NCBI RefSeq assembly: GCF_007753095.1 | Contig: NZ_CP036348.1 | Coordinates: 7,293,411-7,357,410, forward strand | Direction of reading: 5' to 3' | Source: Rosistilla carotiformis | Lineage (GTDB): Bacteria; Planctomycetota; Planctomycetia; Pirellulales; Pirellulaceae | DNA: 64,000 bases | Shown here: positions 48,890 to 56,762 of the stretch, in pieces | Layout of the letters: the number at the start of each line of letters is the position of its first letter | Position numbering within the stretch: the first letter of the stretch is position 1 | Program-made: the position numbers and the translations under genes | The notes under the pieces: model-generated | The model's database searches: none | Seen by the model: the letters and a program-made list of their open reading frames with translations, nothing else | Told to the model about the DNA's origin: nothing

Positions 48890-48989
48890 CCAGCGAGAAT
48901 AACCGCTGCTAACGAAGCTGTTCTCACGGAGCAACCAGTGAGAATAAGCCCATAAATCCTATTCTCAGCCGGGCCGACCGGTGAGAAAC
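48890..48989. repeat. Cluster of five GTGAGAA-type repeats before the first cassette junction
   Basis: Within 100 bases lie CCAGCGAGAATAA (48890), TGTTCTCAC (48919, inverted), CCAGTGAGAATAA (48935), CTATTCTCAGC (48959, inverted) and ACCGGTGAGAAAC (48977). Two of them share an extended direct repeat GCAACCAGYGAGAATAA. The cluster ends four bases before the GTTATTT core that opens the cassette array. It may be an operator for the divergent HTH operon, a set of iterons, or an attI-like region. Confidence 0.6.
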
Positions 48990-48993
48990 ATAG

Positions 48994-49495
48994 TTATTTG
49001 AGCAAAACCTACCTGAGCGGAAACAATGCTCGACCGACGTCCGAATTTGCCGCTAATCGATTTCGTAATCTCTAACGACGCTTCCACGCACGATATACGG
49101 TACCGAACCGTTTGCCACTGCAATCCATTGAGGGACACGGGACTGACCAGACAACGAACTCGACTTTGGTTCTCGGACACCTGGAAACGATCTGCGTTCG
49201 ATTACTGGAACGCTTGCGATAATCCGGCTATGAACGATCACTTCGTTTACACGTTTCGCGACTCTGCTGCTCGATGCTGGCTCGATGTTTTCGTCACTTC
49301 GAAACCGAGATCGCATTCAACCAGATACTCGATTTGCGACAGACAGACGCTTGCGATATCATCGTTCGATCGGTTGCTGGAACTGATCGGCCTCGAAAAA
49401 CAAAACTCAAATAACCAACGGATGCACCAGAGTGTCGGTGGCCACGGTTGGTGGTAGCTAGACCGTCCAGTGCCGCCACCTGGTGATCCGAAACG
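48994..49495. mobile_element. Integron cassette 1, no assured gene
   Basis: The 502-bp cassette runs from the T of core site GTTATTT (48993) to the G of the next core (49495). It begins TTATTT and carries AAATAAC as its own R-double-prime box, as a cassette should. A plus frame (49026-49457) enters the attC and is not maintained in cassette 2, so coding is doubtful. It may be a non-coding or decayed cassette. Confidence 0.7.
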
Positions 49496-49501
49496 TTATT
49501 T
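49409..49501 (+). repeat. attC site 1
   Basis: The outer boxes AAATAAC (49409) and GTTATTT (49495) are perfectly complementary. Between them GGATGCACCAG and CTGGTGATCCG pair, followed by inner imperfect stems. Length is 93 bases. The site folds as a single-strand hairpin of the integron type. Confidence 0.85.
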
Positions 49502-49998
49502 GAGGCAAACCTACCTGAGCGGAAACAATGCTCGTCCCGCGTCCGCTACTGATAGCCGTTTGATTACGCTATCTCCGACGACGCTTCGACTCACGAAATA
49601 TGGCAACCAACCGTTTGCCACTGCAATTCATTAAGGGAAACGGGACTGACCAGAGAACCGACTCGCCTTGGGACCTGAACGCCAGGGAACGATCTGCGTG
49701 TGCCCACTTGAACGCTTGCGATAATCCGGCAGTGAACGAATGCTTCGCTTACACGTCTGGCGATTCTGCTGTTCGATGCCGGCTAAATCTTCTTTCGTCA
49801 CTTCAGTCCAAGATCGCATTCAACCAAATACTCGATTTGCGACAGACAGACGCTCGCGATATCATCGTTCGATCGGGTGCTGGAACTGATCGATCTCGAA
49901 AAACAAAACTCAAACAACCAACGGATGCATCAGAGTGTCGGTGGCCGCGGTTTGTGGTAGCTAGACCATCCAGTGCCGCCACCTGGTGATCCGAACCG
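49496..49998. mobile_element. Integron cassette 2, diverged duplicate of cassette 1
   Basis: The 503-bp cassette is similar to cassette 1 over its whole length, from the opening TTATTTGAGGCAAACCTACC through its attC. Substitutions and indels shift every reading frame relative to cassette 1. The plus frame 49600-49989 shares only the piece NACDNPA..N with the other copy. No conserved protein can be supported. Confidence 0.7.
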
Positions 49999-50004
49999 TT
50001 ATCC
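49912..50004 (+). repeat. attC site 2
   Basis: Boxes are AAACAAC (49912) and GTTATCC (49998). The body is nearly identical to attC 1 (GGATGCATCAG...CTGGTGATCCG). Length is 93 bases. Confidence 0.85.
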
Positions 50005-50039
50005 CCCTTAATCCAACTCAACCGTAACCTGAACCAGCG

Positions 50040-50933
50040 ATGGCCAACGAAGACGAACTCGAACGCCGAATCCGGAGACTCGAAGCTCTATTCTCCGCGA
50101 TGTTAATGTCCGACGGCGACCTGTCGTCAAAATCGTACGAACGACTCATCGAACGGCTGCTCCACCGGCCCAAAGAACCTGACATGTTCTACGATGAGCT
50201 TTACTTCTTGTTGCGTGAGAATCCGTTTCGCACCCGTGACCGGATGGGTGAACGCATGGACGCGCTCTCGGATTCGCAGACCAAACTTCAGGGGGAACTT
50301 CACAACTATCTCGTCGCACAGTCGATGGGCGTTGACCCAAATCTGATTCCACTTCACAGGTTCGTTTCCGTTCAAGTGTATCTCCCGAAGGACGATGCGG
50401 AGACGGTCACAAAGCTAAGCGACGCGATACGACAACTCCTCGACGCGTTCGATTTTGAAATCGCAGATGATTTCCCTCCCGAACTCAGCTCATGGTTCAA
50501 AAAATGGTTCGCGAAAACAAAGGATGTCGCAACGCAACCGGAAGTTGCCGATCGACTGAAGAAAATCGAACGCGCAATTGAGCTAAAACAACTGCAAGAA
50601 ACCCAAGCGTCTATAGATGAAAAACAAGCGAAGGCAACTCGTGACATTATGGCGGCGCTTGAAAATACGCCAGATGCTGTCTGCCTCGTCGGGTCAATAT
50701 TGACCGTAAAGATTTCTGGTAATACTCCACGCGCGTACGTACGCAGCCTGACACCAGAAGAAATGATCTTTCTCAGCAATAATCAACACTTACTCAAGAG
50801 CCCCGAGACGATTCTCGAAGCATTGGCGTCCAACGCGCAACAGTGCGAACCCACGACCTTTGACACCACCGGACTGATGAATGACGATCCCCTTAGGCCA
50901 CGTCTTGGACATGACCCAACCGACGGGGGATAA
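50040..50933 (+). CDS. Cassette 3 gene: hypothetical 297-residue protein
   Basis: The gene lies alone in cassette 3 (49999-51011). The start is an ATG 41 bases after the core and its stop overlaps the attC. The N-terminus is a charged helix (MANEDELERRIRRLEALFSAM), and the middle has FVSVQVYLPKDDAETVTKLSDAI and DFPPELSSWFKKWFAKTKD. A coiled coil follows (about 180-210, IERAIELKQLQETQASIDEKQ). The C-terminal 80 residues contain CLVGSILTVKISGN and a polar tail. No signal peptide or membrane helix is seen. I do not recognise the family. Cassette genes are often horizontally acquired adaptive or defence functions. Confidence 0.75.
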   Translation: MANEDELERRIRRLEALFSAMLMSDGDLSSKSYERLIERLLHRPKEPDMFYDELYFLLRENPFRTRDRMGERMDALSDSQTKLQGELHNYLVAQSMGVDPNLIPLHRFVSVQVYLPKDDAETVTKLSDAIRQLLDAFDFEIADDFPPELSSWFKKWFAKTKDVATQPEVADRLKKIERAIELKQLQETQASIDEKQAKATRDIMAALENTPDAVCLVGSILTVKISGNTPRAYVRSLTPEEMIFLSNNQHLLKSPETILEALASNAQQCEPTTFDTTGLMNDDPLRPRLGHDPTDGG

Positions 50934-51017
50934 CAAAAAAATGCACCGGAGTCGCGAAGCCGGACGTTTTCAAATGGACAATCACTTGTCGCGACCCGGT
51001 GATTTTAGACGTTCGCC
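50928..51017 (+). repeat. attC site 3
   Basis: Boxes are GGATAAC (50928) and GTTCGCC (51011). GGATAAC is the complement of the TTATCC that opens this cassette. The inner stem pairs ATGCACCGG...GTCGCG with CGCGACCCGGTGAT. Length is 90 bases. Confidence 0.88.
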
Positions 51018-51026
51018 GACTGGAAT

Positions 51027-51524
51027 ATGATTGTATCCGCAAGATTCTTTGACGTGGTTCGACTGCTTGCGGCGTCCCCTGCGACGACGATTTCAAAGCT
51101 GCAACCCATACGCGAGAACGATCGCGAGCCGTTGCTTGCGACCGACAACGCACTTCGCCTGTTGTCCTTACTGACAAATTCGGTTGGTGTGTACGAAGGG
51201 GGCGAAGGGTCGGAAACCGTTGCAAATTGGTCGCTGCGAACCGGGCTGCCAAGCTCGTTTCTTGGCGGTGATGCCGCATTCAACCGCGAGCCTCTTGGAC
51301 ATCTCTGGACAGCCTGTCACTTGATCGAAACGTCCGACCGCTATTACCTTCATACCGCACACGGGATTCGATCATCGCGCGAATGGTCGCTCGTTCGTTA
51401 CCTTGCTGAGCTTACGCTTTCTGCCAATTCGATTGACCTCACATCTGATCTTCCCTCGATTGCTCAGCTTTGGGCAGACTTGGGCGGTGGAACACTCGAG
51501 GCTCCTGAACCACGTGGACGCTAA
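51027..51524 (+). CDS. Cassette 4 gene: hypothetical 165-residue protein
   Basis: The gene starts 10 bases after attC 3 and occupies cassette 4 (51012-51629). The product (MIVSARFFDVVRLLAASP...) has no signal peptide and is helical with charged patches (GIRSSREWSLVRYLAELTL, LPSIAQLWADLGGG). The N-terminal FFDVVRLLAAS could be amphipathic. I do not recognise a family. There is little room for a ribosome-binding site, as is common in cassettes whose genes rely on leaderless or core-site initiation. Confidence 0.65.
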   Translation: MIVSARFFDVVRLLAASPATTISKLQPIRENDREPLLATDNALRLLSLLTNSVGVYEGGEGSETVANWSLRTGLPSSFLGGDAAFNREPLGHLWTACHLIETSDRYYLHTAHGIRSSREWSLVRYLAELTLSANSIDLTSDLPSIAQLWADLGGGTLEAPEPRGR

Positions 51525-51544
51525 CTCAATACATAGGCATCAAC

Positions 51545-51635
51545 GGCGAACCAAGCGATGCACCCAAGTCGCGGAGTCGGCCGCTTTGACAATGGAAAAT
51601 CTTTCGCCGCGACTGGGTGATCGCGACCGTTCCCC
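51545..51635 (+). repeat. attC site 4
   Basis: Boxes are GGCGAAC (51545) and GTTCCCC (51629). GGCGAAC is complementary to the TTCGCC that opens cassette 4. The stem pairs GATGCACCCAAGTCGCGG with CCGCGACTGGGTGATC. Length is 91 bases. Confidence 0.9.
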
Positions 51636-51666
51636 GCTAAACCCAAAACTGGAGATGCTGCAACAA

Positions 51667-52284
51667 ATGGCTGGCTACTTCATCTATACGCTTGAGGGGA
51701 GTGCTTTTTCGCAACTCACAACCAGTCCAACTGACGACCAAGCGATGGCTATCGCCAAGTATTTGCAAGAATCAGTCGGAGATTCCGAGGCCTTTCCAAG
51801 CGATCTCTCAAAACTTGCAGACGCTATCAAGACTAGGCTTTCGTCGCCCGATTGGTACGCCGATCTCGACGAAGATGACGCCGAGATCTGGGATAAATTC
51901 GTTTTTTCACTACGCGATGACGTCGGTAAGGCCGTTGGCATTGGCTTCGAATGCACAGACTATGAAAGCGTCTACTGGGACTGTGCTGAGGAATGTGTTG
52001 CTCAAGGCGCAGATATGTTCAAAGAGCCCGAGTTTGGCTCCAGTGGATTTCGTTTCCACGGTGAACTTGCTCACGAATACGGTTACCACCGCATCTACAG
52101 CATTTTCGATCCTGAGACTGTCAAGCGACTTGCAGAGCAACTATCGACGGTGCAAGCACACTTTGCGAACCTACCTGATGACGGTGAGGGTTGCGTGCGA
52201 GAGCAGTTCTTTGACGGTTTACTAAAACCCATTGGTGATGCGGTTGCTCGCGGTCGGTACATCTTCATCCAGACCGATACCTGA
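51667..52284 (+). CDS. Cassette 5 gene: hypothetical 205-residue acidic protein
   Basis: Start ATG 51667 has GGAG nine bases upstream and lies 32 bases beyond attC 4. An in-frame ATG at 51655 and frames reaching into the attC were rejected. The product (MAGYFIYTLEGSAFSQL...) is acidic, with YADLDEDDAEIWDKFVFSLRD, a Cys-rich FECTDYESVYWDCAEECV, and a C-terminal GDAVARGRYIFIQTDT. The closing pattern recalls DUF1877/YfbM-type proteins, but I am not confident. It has no signal peptide or membrane helix. Confidence 0.7.
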   Translation: MAGYFIYTLEGSAFSQLTTSPTDDQAMAIAKYLQESVGDSEAFPSDLSKLADAIKTRLSSPDWYADLDEDDAEIWDKFVFSLRDDVGKAVGIGFECTDYESVYWDCAEECVAQGADMFKEPEFGSSGFRFHGELAHEYGYHRIYSIFDPETVKRLAEQLSTVQAHFANLPDDGEGCVREQFFDGLLKPIGDAVARGRYIFIQTDT

Positions 52285-52298
52285 TCCACTCAGGCGAC

Positions 52299-52389
<91 letters not shown>

Positions 52390-52498
52390 AGGCTGAGGCG
52401 AGTCGCCTGGAAATGGCAAATGCAAACAATCAGCACTACCATGGACACTTCTCGCTCGTAGGCGTCCGACAATTAGTCCCGTAATTCAGGGTATCACG

Positions 52499-52825
52499 AT
52501 GCAAAATGAAGACTTGGCTAAAACTGTCGCTGACCTCAAACGGCGCATCCAGAATCTGGAGTTGTTTGCGCTGGCCGTCCTGATTGGGGCGGGGGCATAC
52601 GTTACCGCCGCCGCTGATTCCTGGTTCGCCATCAACAGTGGTCAATCGATCGTCTTTGGAGTTGCGTTTACGTTTTGTTTGCTTGTTCTCTTTTTGCGGC
52701 ACCACATCGCCGAACTGCTATCGCGCGCAGGACTCAACGAACGCGTTACAAACCTCCTGTTGGGTGGCGCATCGGTCGTGGGAATGGCATATCTGTTGCC
52801 TGCTCTGATCACTACATTGCAATAA
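52499..52825 (+). CDS. Cassette 6 gene: small membrane protein (108 residues)
   Basis: The gene lies in cassette 6 (52384-52920), with AGGG eleven bases before the ATG. A polar helix (MQNEDLAKTVADLKRRIQNL) precedes a hydrophobic span (about 22-40, ELFALAVLIGAGAYVTAAA), a second span (about 50-66, SIVFGVAFTFCLLVLFL) and a third weaker one (about 86-105, LLLGGASVVGMAYLLPALI). I do not recognise a family. It could be an effector or anchor. Confidence 0.75.
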   Translation: MQNEDLAKTVADLKRRIQNLELFALAVLIGAGAYVTAAADSWFAINSGQSIVFGVAFTFCLLVLFLRHHIAELLSRAGLNERVTNLLLGGASVVGMAYLLPALITTLQ

Positions 52826-52836
52826 TGGAAAATGCT

Positions 52837-52926
52837 GACCAACCATGCGATGCAAAGGAGCCGGGCTTACATGGTTTCTCGAATGGATCGTCAACACTCC
52901 CGGCCCGCTGATCGCGGACGTTCTGC
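52837..52926 (+). repeat. attC site 6
   Basis: Boxes are GACCAAC (52837) and GTTCTGC (52920). GACCAAC nearly complements the TTCGTC that opens cassette 6. The stem pairs GCGATGC...GGAGCCGGGC with GCCCGCTGATCGC. Length is 90 bases. Confidence 0.85.
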
Positions 52927-52976
52927 CTAACAACACAGTTGCGCTATTCGAACTGAATAAAACGAGCCAACTCCAC

Positions 52977-54050
52977 ATGAATCGAAACGAGTTCCTCAGG
53001 GGTTCCGCGGGTATCATCGGCGGGCTGAGCATTCCCGGTATCTGGGGAGCTACCATCCGTGCCGCAGAAACACCGTCGGCCAAAACCATTGCCTTGGACG
53101 ATTCCTATCTCATTAAGGGCCTAAATGCACTTGCCAGGGCCCACCGGATGAGCGCGATGGCTGGTCATCTTGGGGCCTCCCTGTTGGCCGGATACTTCAT
53201 AGGGAGGCAGCGTACGGATCTCGCTCCCGAAGTTTACAAGGGAATCGAAGGCGATCTCGATCGGGTGATAGCCGGCGAGTCGGTGTTCGGGTCGAAGATG
53301 AAGAAGAATTCGAAGATCATGGATTCAGAGCTGTTTGAAGACTTTCCGAAGGAGCCCCCAAAGGATAGCCTGATCGACGGTATCGCCGAGGCGCTCGAGA
53401 AGAACATCAGGACGCCACGCGAGTCCGGGCACAACGTGATTTTCGCCTCCATCGCCATTCACGCGCTCAAGGAATGCCCGGATTTTGCGACCCCGTCGAT
53501 CATCGACGGTATCCGCAAGCTAGTTGGACTTTTCGACAACTCCCACCCTGGAAGCGGCTATTACGGAAAGGCAAAGGGTCGAATCACAGGGAACAAGGTC
53601 ACGCTTCCGGAGGTCGATGACGGTGCGCCGCCCTACAAAGATGTGAAGGGAATGGTCGAGGCCGTGCTCGATGAGATCGTCAACCAGGATTCGAAGGTCC
53701 ACCGCCAGGGTTATGGTGGCCTCGTACACATCAATAACCACGCTGCCGCTATCACTAACCTCGCGGAGTACGGCTATCCCGAACTCGTGCCCGCAGCGAT
53801 CGCGTCGCATTACCAACACCTCCGTTTATGGCGAAACTTGCCAAACGTAGCCGATGAATTCGGTCCACAGCCTTTTTCAGAGTTTAGCCCTTACACCTCC
53901 GCCTACTGGATCTCCGGCAAGGCACCGTACGACCGCGCGTTGCTCACGCACCGTGTGAAAACCATGTTCGGTTTCGACGAGCTGACGGAAGCCAGCGACG
54001 ACGATCGGATGAAAAAGCGGGCTTACGACAAGCTGCGCTACATGATGTAG
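52977..54050 (+). CDS. Cassette 7 gene: exported hypothetical protein (357 residues)
   Basis: Start ATG 52977 (MNRNEFLRGSAGIIGGLSI) opens a signal-like segment ending near TIRAAE. Polar residues followed by a GSAGIIGGLSIPGIWGA core recall a Tat-like or lipid-free signal with one Arg. Earlier in-frame sequence belongs to attC 6. The mature part of about 325 residues is mostly helical with conserved-looking GHNVIFASIAIHALKE, VHRQGYGGLVHINNHAAAITNL and FSEFSPYTSAYWISGKAPYDRALL, suggesting an alpha/alpha toroid-like enzyme. No catalytic family can be named. It is large for a cassette gene. Confidence 0.75.
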   Translation: MNRNEFLRGSAGIIGGLSIPGIWGATIRAAETPSAKTIALDDSYLIKGLNALARAHRMSAMAGHLGASLLAGYFIGRQRTDLAPEVYKGIEGDLDRVIAGESVFGSKMKKNSKIMDSELFEDFPKEPPKDSLIDGIAEALEKNIRTPRESGHNVIFASIAIHALKECPDFATPSIIDGIRKLVGLFDNSHPGSGYYGKAKGRITGNKVTLPEVDDGAPPYKDVKGMVEAVLDEIVNQDSKVHRQGYGGLVHINNHAAAITNLAEYGYPELVPAAIASHYQHLRLWRNLPNVADEFGPQPFSEFSPYTSAYWISGKAPYDRALLTHRVKTMFGFDELTEASDDDRMKKRAYDKLRYMM

Positions 54051-54086
54051 ATCGCTATTGCGTTTTGGATAGAGATTCACAAGCAG

Positions 54087-54177
54087 ACAGAACAATGACA
54101 TGTACAGGAGGACGGCTTGCGCCGATTGCTGCAATGGATGATCAACTCTCCGTTCCCCGTGATGTCTGACGTTATCT
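54087..54177 (+). repeat. attC site 7 (last recognised)
   Basis: Boxes are ACAGAAC (54087) and GTTATCT (54171). ACAGAAC nearly complements the TTCTGC that opens cassette 7. The stem pairs GACATG..CAGGAGGACGG with CTCCGTTCCCCGTGATGTC. Length is 91 bases. No further attC is seen to the right, so the array ends here or continues into degraded sequence. Confidence 0.82.
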
Positions 54178-54461
54178 GAATGAATTCGACTCGCCCGGCA
54201 CGCCATTGGGTGTTTTTTAACGCTGCGAATCGTAGTCGGCAGCTCGACGCCCGTAGGATTTCCGGATGAGACCAGCGAGGGGCCCCCCCCTCAAAAAACT
54301 CCGGAAAAATACGTGCGCTGGCGGTCGGTCTACCGAAACCGGGCCGCGCCACAATCTGACCCTCCCCCCGTCAAGCACCGCCCTTGCCTCATGGTTCCTG
54401 CCTGACGTATTGTTAGTCTTCTCGCAGCGGCATGAGTTTGAAACCTCGCCGCGATATCCAG
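54178..54461. other. Sequence after the last attC, no gene seen
   Basis: This stretch follows the last core site, in a gap of 411 bases between genes. It may be the start of an eighth cassette that lost its own attC. It has a homopolymer (GGGGCCCCCCCC, about 54281-54292) and no reading frame with a family. The DUF3892 gene on the other strand ends at 54462. Confidence 0.45.
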
Positions 54462-54767
54462 TCATGAACCCACCGTATCGCGATTGCAATCGGGAAGACT
54501 GAGAAGGTGACTGACGGTGTCGCTGTCAGCCTGCGTCTTCAAGTACTTCACACCCGCCGCGTCAACGGCGACGACAACCCAAATAGCGAGCCCATTAATC
54601 AAGACGAAAAAACGGCATTTCCCACATTCAATGTCACGAATCGCCTCTTCAACTGGCACGTACCAGCGAGCACTGGTTTCACTGGTGCCTCCGACGTGAG
54701 AGATCCGTAGATGCGGCTTCATCTGCTCCGACTTAACGATAAACTTGATCCGAATACTCGTGGTCAT
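54462..54767 (-). CDS. DUF3892 family protein
   Basis: The 101-residue protein ends with the family pattern: EEAIRDIECGKCRFFVLINGLAIWVVV, then VKYLKTQADSDTVSHLLSLPDC. DUF3892 proteins are small, widespread and of unknown function, and often sit in mobile islands. The ATG at 54765-54767 has AGGA close upstream. It reads against the cassette direction, so it is probably resident island DNA rather than a cassette gene. Confidence 0.85.
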   Translation of the reverse strand: MTTSIRIKFIVKSEQMKPHLRISHVGGTSETSARWYVPVEEAIRDIECGKCRFFVLINGLAIWVVVAVDAAGVKYLKTQADSDTVSHLLSLPDCNRDTVGS

Positions 54768-55044
54768 TCCTGCCCCCCCTCAAATAGTGATGTGGTGACG
54801 AGAGCATACCGCCGCACCTCCCCATGCAGGAACACCAATTGACCACAAAGGCGGGAACCCACCAGCGAGCTGAGACACTAAACTCCCCTGCACTATTGCA
54901 TCCATCTGCTGCGCTGCACACTTCATTCGCAGCGAAGTTCAGCTGCAGGATGTGAACCGACACCAGAACATCTCAGCTCACCTTAGATGACCGGCAAAGA
55001 GCGACGGGACACGGAATCCGGATCGAATGCCGCACTCGATTTGC

Positions 55045-55329
55045 TCAGCTTCCACTATCCGCCTCGACAGACGCGGGCCTTTCCCACGATGCACCTGCGA
55101 GGAAAATCCGTTCCGCTAGCCGGATGTCGATGCCTTCGCACGTCTTCATTCCACCGACGGTGTGCCGCCATTGGTGCCAGCGTTCTTCGTGGGACGCGTC
55201 CCAGCCGTCAATCGCATCGGCCATTTGGTTTGCCGCAGCAATCCGTTCCATAGTAGCGGCAATTCCATTGGCAGCCGATTTACCGGCGTGGCGAAAGCTA
55301 CGCGAGGCGTTTTGTATTCGATTACCCAT
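55045..55329 (-). CDS. Small hypothetical protein (94 residues)
   Basis: Start at 55327-55329 (MGNRIQNASRSFR), chosen because AAGGAT lies just upstream; an ATG two codons earlier is possible. The product is helical and basic, with IQNASRSFRHAGKSAANGI and WDASHEERWHQWRHTVGG. It has no membrane helix. I do not recognise a family. It lies close to the right end of the island together with the next small gene. Confidence 0.55.
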   Translation of the reverse strand: MGNRIQNASRSFRHAGKSAANGIAATMERIAAANQMADAIDGWDASHEERWHQWRHTVGGMKTCEGIDIRLAERIFLAGASWERPASVEADSGS

Positions 55330-55368
55330 TTTCAATCCTTATGCTCAACGTGACTCGGTGATCGCAAC

Positions 55369-55608
55369 CTATAGCATGTCCCATTCGACAGGTGGAAAGC
55401 CGTCGCAGTGCGTGACAAGTTCGATCCGCTTTGCGTCAAACGTAGAAGTTTCGGCAGGCTTTCCTTCGTGCACAGATCCCGGCTGGATCGTGATGCGTCG
55501 GCAGCCGTCCAAACAATCGGCGATCGCGACGATGCGCCCGGTGCATCCGGTGCATCCGGTGCATCCGGTGCATCCGGTGCATCCGGTGCATCTTAGCTGC
55601 CGACGCAT
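55369..55608 (-). CDS. Small protein with CTG tripeptide repeats, uncertain
   Basis: A 79-residue frame starts MRRQLRCTGCTG and reads the 9-bp tandem repeat as Cys-Thr-Gly six times. The part after it (RRITIQPGSVHEGKPAETSTFDAKRI and CDGFPPVEWDML) looks like a real small domain. The repeat could be an expansion within a conserved gene, with a shorter original N-terminus. Other frames through the repeat give His-Arg-Met or Gly-Ala-Ser repeats. No ribosome-binding site is obvious, so coding is only moderately supported. Confidence 0.45.
   Translation of the reverse strand: MRRQLRCTGCTGCTGCTGCTGCTGRIVAIADCLDGCRRITIQPGSVHEGKPAETSTFDAKRIELVTHCDGFPPVEWDML
55541..55591. repeat. 9-bp tandem repeat (GTGCATCCG)
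   Basis: Five perfect copies and a partial sixth run head to tail with no spacers. A degenerate copy precedes them. The 9-bp unit keeps the reading frame, so copy-number changes would alter protein length without a frameshift. Confidence 0.9.
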
Positions 55609-55790
55609 AATAAGCGATGCAGGTTTCCGTCATGTTTTAGAAACGGGCAACCTCATGTCGAATCCCGGGGCCAAGTTTTGGTAGACATTTCGAAGCTCTT
55701 AGGTCATCCGATTTTGTCGACCCACTAATCGACCCACTAATAAGAAAAAAACACGCGAAATTGAGGTGAGGTAAAAGTTAGGTGCAAAAG

Positions 55791-55815
55791 AAAACCCCGT
55801 AAAAAACGGGGTTTT
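55791..55815. terminator. Strong hairpin terminator at the right end of the island
   Basis: A perfect 10-bp stem (AAAACCCCGT with ACGGGGTTTT) with a 5-nt loop is read as GGGG followed by T runs on both strands, with an extra TTTTCTTTT on the minus strand. In the integrated state it follows no gene in either direction closely. In the circular form it would lie directly behind the integrase. Confidence 0.85.
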
Positions 55816-55851
55816 GGTGAGTATCCGGAACGCGAAAGGAAAGCTCGGACT

Positions 55852-55895
55852 GTCTACGGAACCGAAGGTTAGTGGTTCAAATCCACTGGGGTGTA
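55852..55895 (+). repeat. attR core (displaced tRNA-Arg 3' half)
   Basis: The copy is identical to 34810-34853 except A at 55879 in place of G. It lacks the 5' half of a tRNA, so it is not a gene. Chromosomal DNA resumes at 55896. Confidence 0.93.
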
Positions 55896-55969
55896 CTTTG
55901 CTTAAAGCCAGCAACGGTTATCTCTTGCTCGCTTTTTTTGTGCCCCGACCGGGAGCTTCTCCGCAGCAA

Positions 55970-56710
55970 ACCAACCTCCAAATTGTTCTGCCAAATGCCA
56001 ATCGCCGTTTCGGTCTCTGCAGAAAAAGCTACCGCCAGAAAGAGAATGCCGTGAGCCGTCACGGTAGTCGTTCTGATCGGCACGTGCAGAGGAGTGGCAG
56101 AATGATGCGGGCAGAATGATTTGGTTGGAGATTTTGAAATCGAACAGGAGTGCGTTTCATAAATGAAACCACTCGCGATGCGCTCTCAATCATTCTGCCA
56201 AAAGCCAATTGCCGTTTCGATCTCTGCAGATCGAGCGACCGCCAGCAAAAGAATGCCGTGAGACGTCGCGGTGGCCGTTCTGATCGGCACGTGCAGAGGA
56301 GTGGCAGAATGATGGGGGCAGAATGATCTGGTTGGTGGTTTTTGATTCAAACAGGATTGCGTTTCATAATTGAAACCACTCGCGCTGCTCTCTCAATCAT
56401 TCTGCCCTGATCATTCTGCCCTGATCATTCTGCCCTGATCATTCTGCCCTGATCATTCTGCCAAATGCCAATTGCCGTTTCGGTCTTGGCAGATAAAGCG
56501 ACCGCGTAGCAAAAGAGTGACGTGAGCCGTCACGGTAGTCGTTCTGCTCGGCACGTGCAGAGGGGTGGCAGAATGATGGGGGCAGAATGATTTGGTTGGA
56601 GTTTTTTAATTCAAGCAGGAATGCGTTTCATAATTGAAACCACTCGCGCTGCGCTCTCAATCATTCTGCCCTGATCATTCTGCCAAATATCAAACGCCGT
56701 TTCGGTCGTT
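55970..56710. repeat. Tandem repeat array, three units of about 207 bp
   Basis: The 867-base gap 55896-56762 is almost filled by three units. Each has GCCGTTTCGGTC, CGTGAGCCGTCACGG, GGCACGTGCAGAGG, GTGGCAGAATGATGNGGGCAG, and GTTTCATAATTGAAACCACTCGCG. The second unit ends in a 14-bp microrepeat (ATCATTCTGCCCTG, four copies plus a part, 56396-56462). GGCAGAATGAT and ATCATTCTGCC can pair across a unit, so long hairpins are likely. No gene is seen. Confidence 0.85.
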
Positions 56711-56762
56711 GCGTTTCGCAGGATGTTGCTGTGTGCCTCGTCTTTGATGACACCGGCGAAAG

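Noticed and set aside
49026-49457. 143-residue plus-strand reading frame in cassette 1
   Set aside because: The frame is not kept in the similar cassette 2 and its end runs through the attC stem. Coding is not supported.
55541-55591. Short regular repeats read as a CRISPR or iteron array
   Set aside because: 9-bp units abut without spacers and lie inside a small reading frame, so a slippage repeat is the simpler reading.
55852-55895. Second tRNA-Arg gene
   Set aside because: Only the 3' half is present and acceptor and D arms are missing. It is the displaced attachment-site copy.
56396-56462. CRISPR-like direct repeats (ATCATTCTGCCCTG)
   Set aside because: Copies are head to tail without spacers and only 14 bp long, and no cas genes are present. 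It is a microsatellite inside a larger tandem unit.
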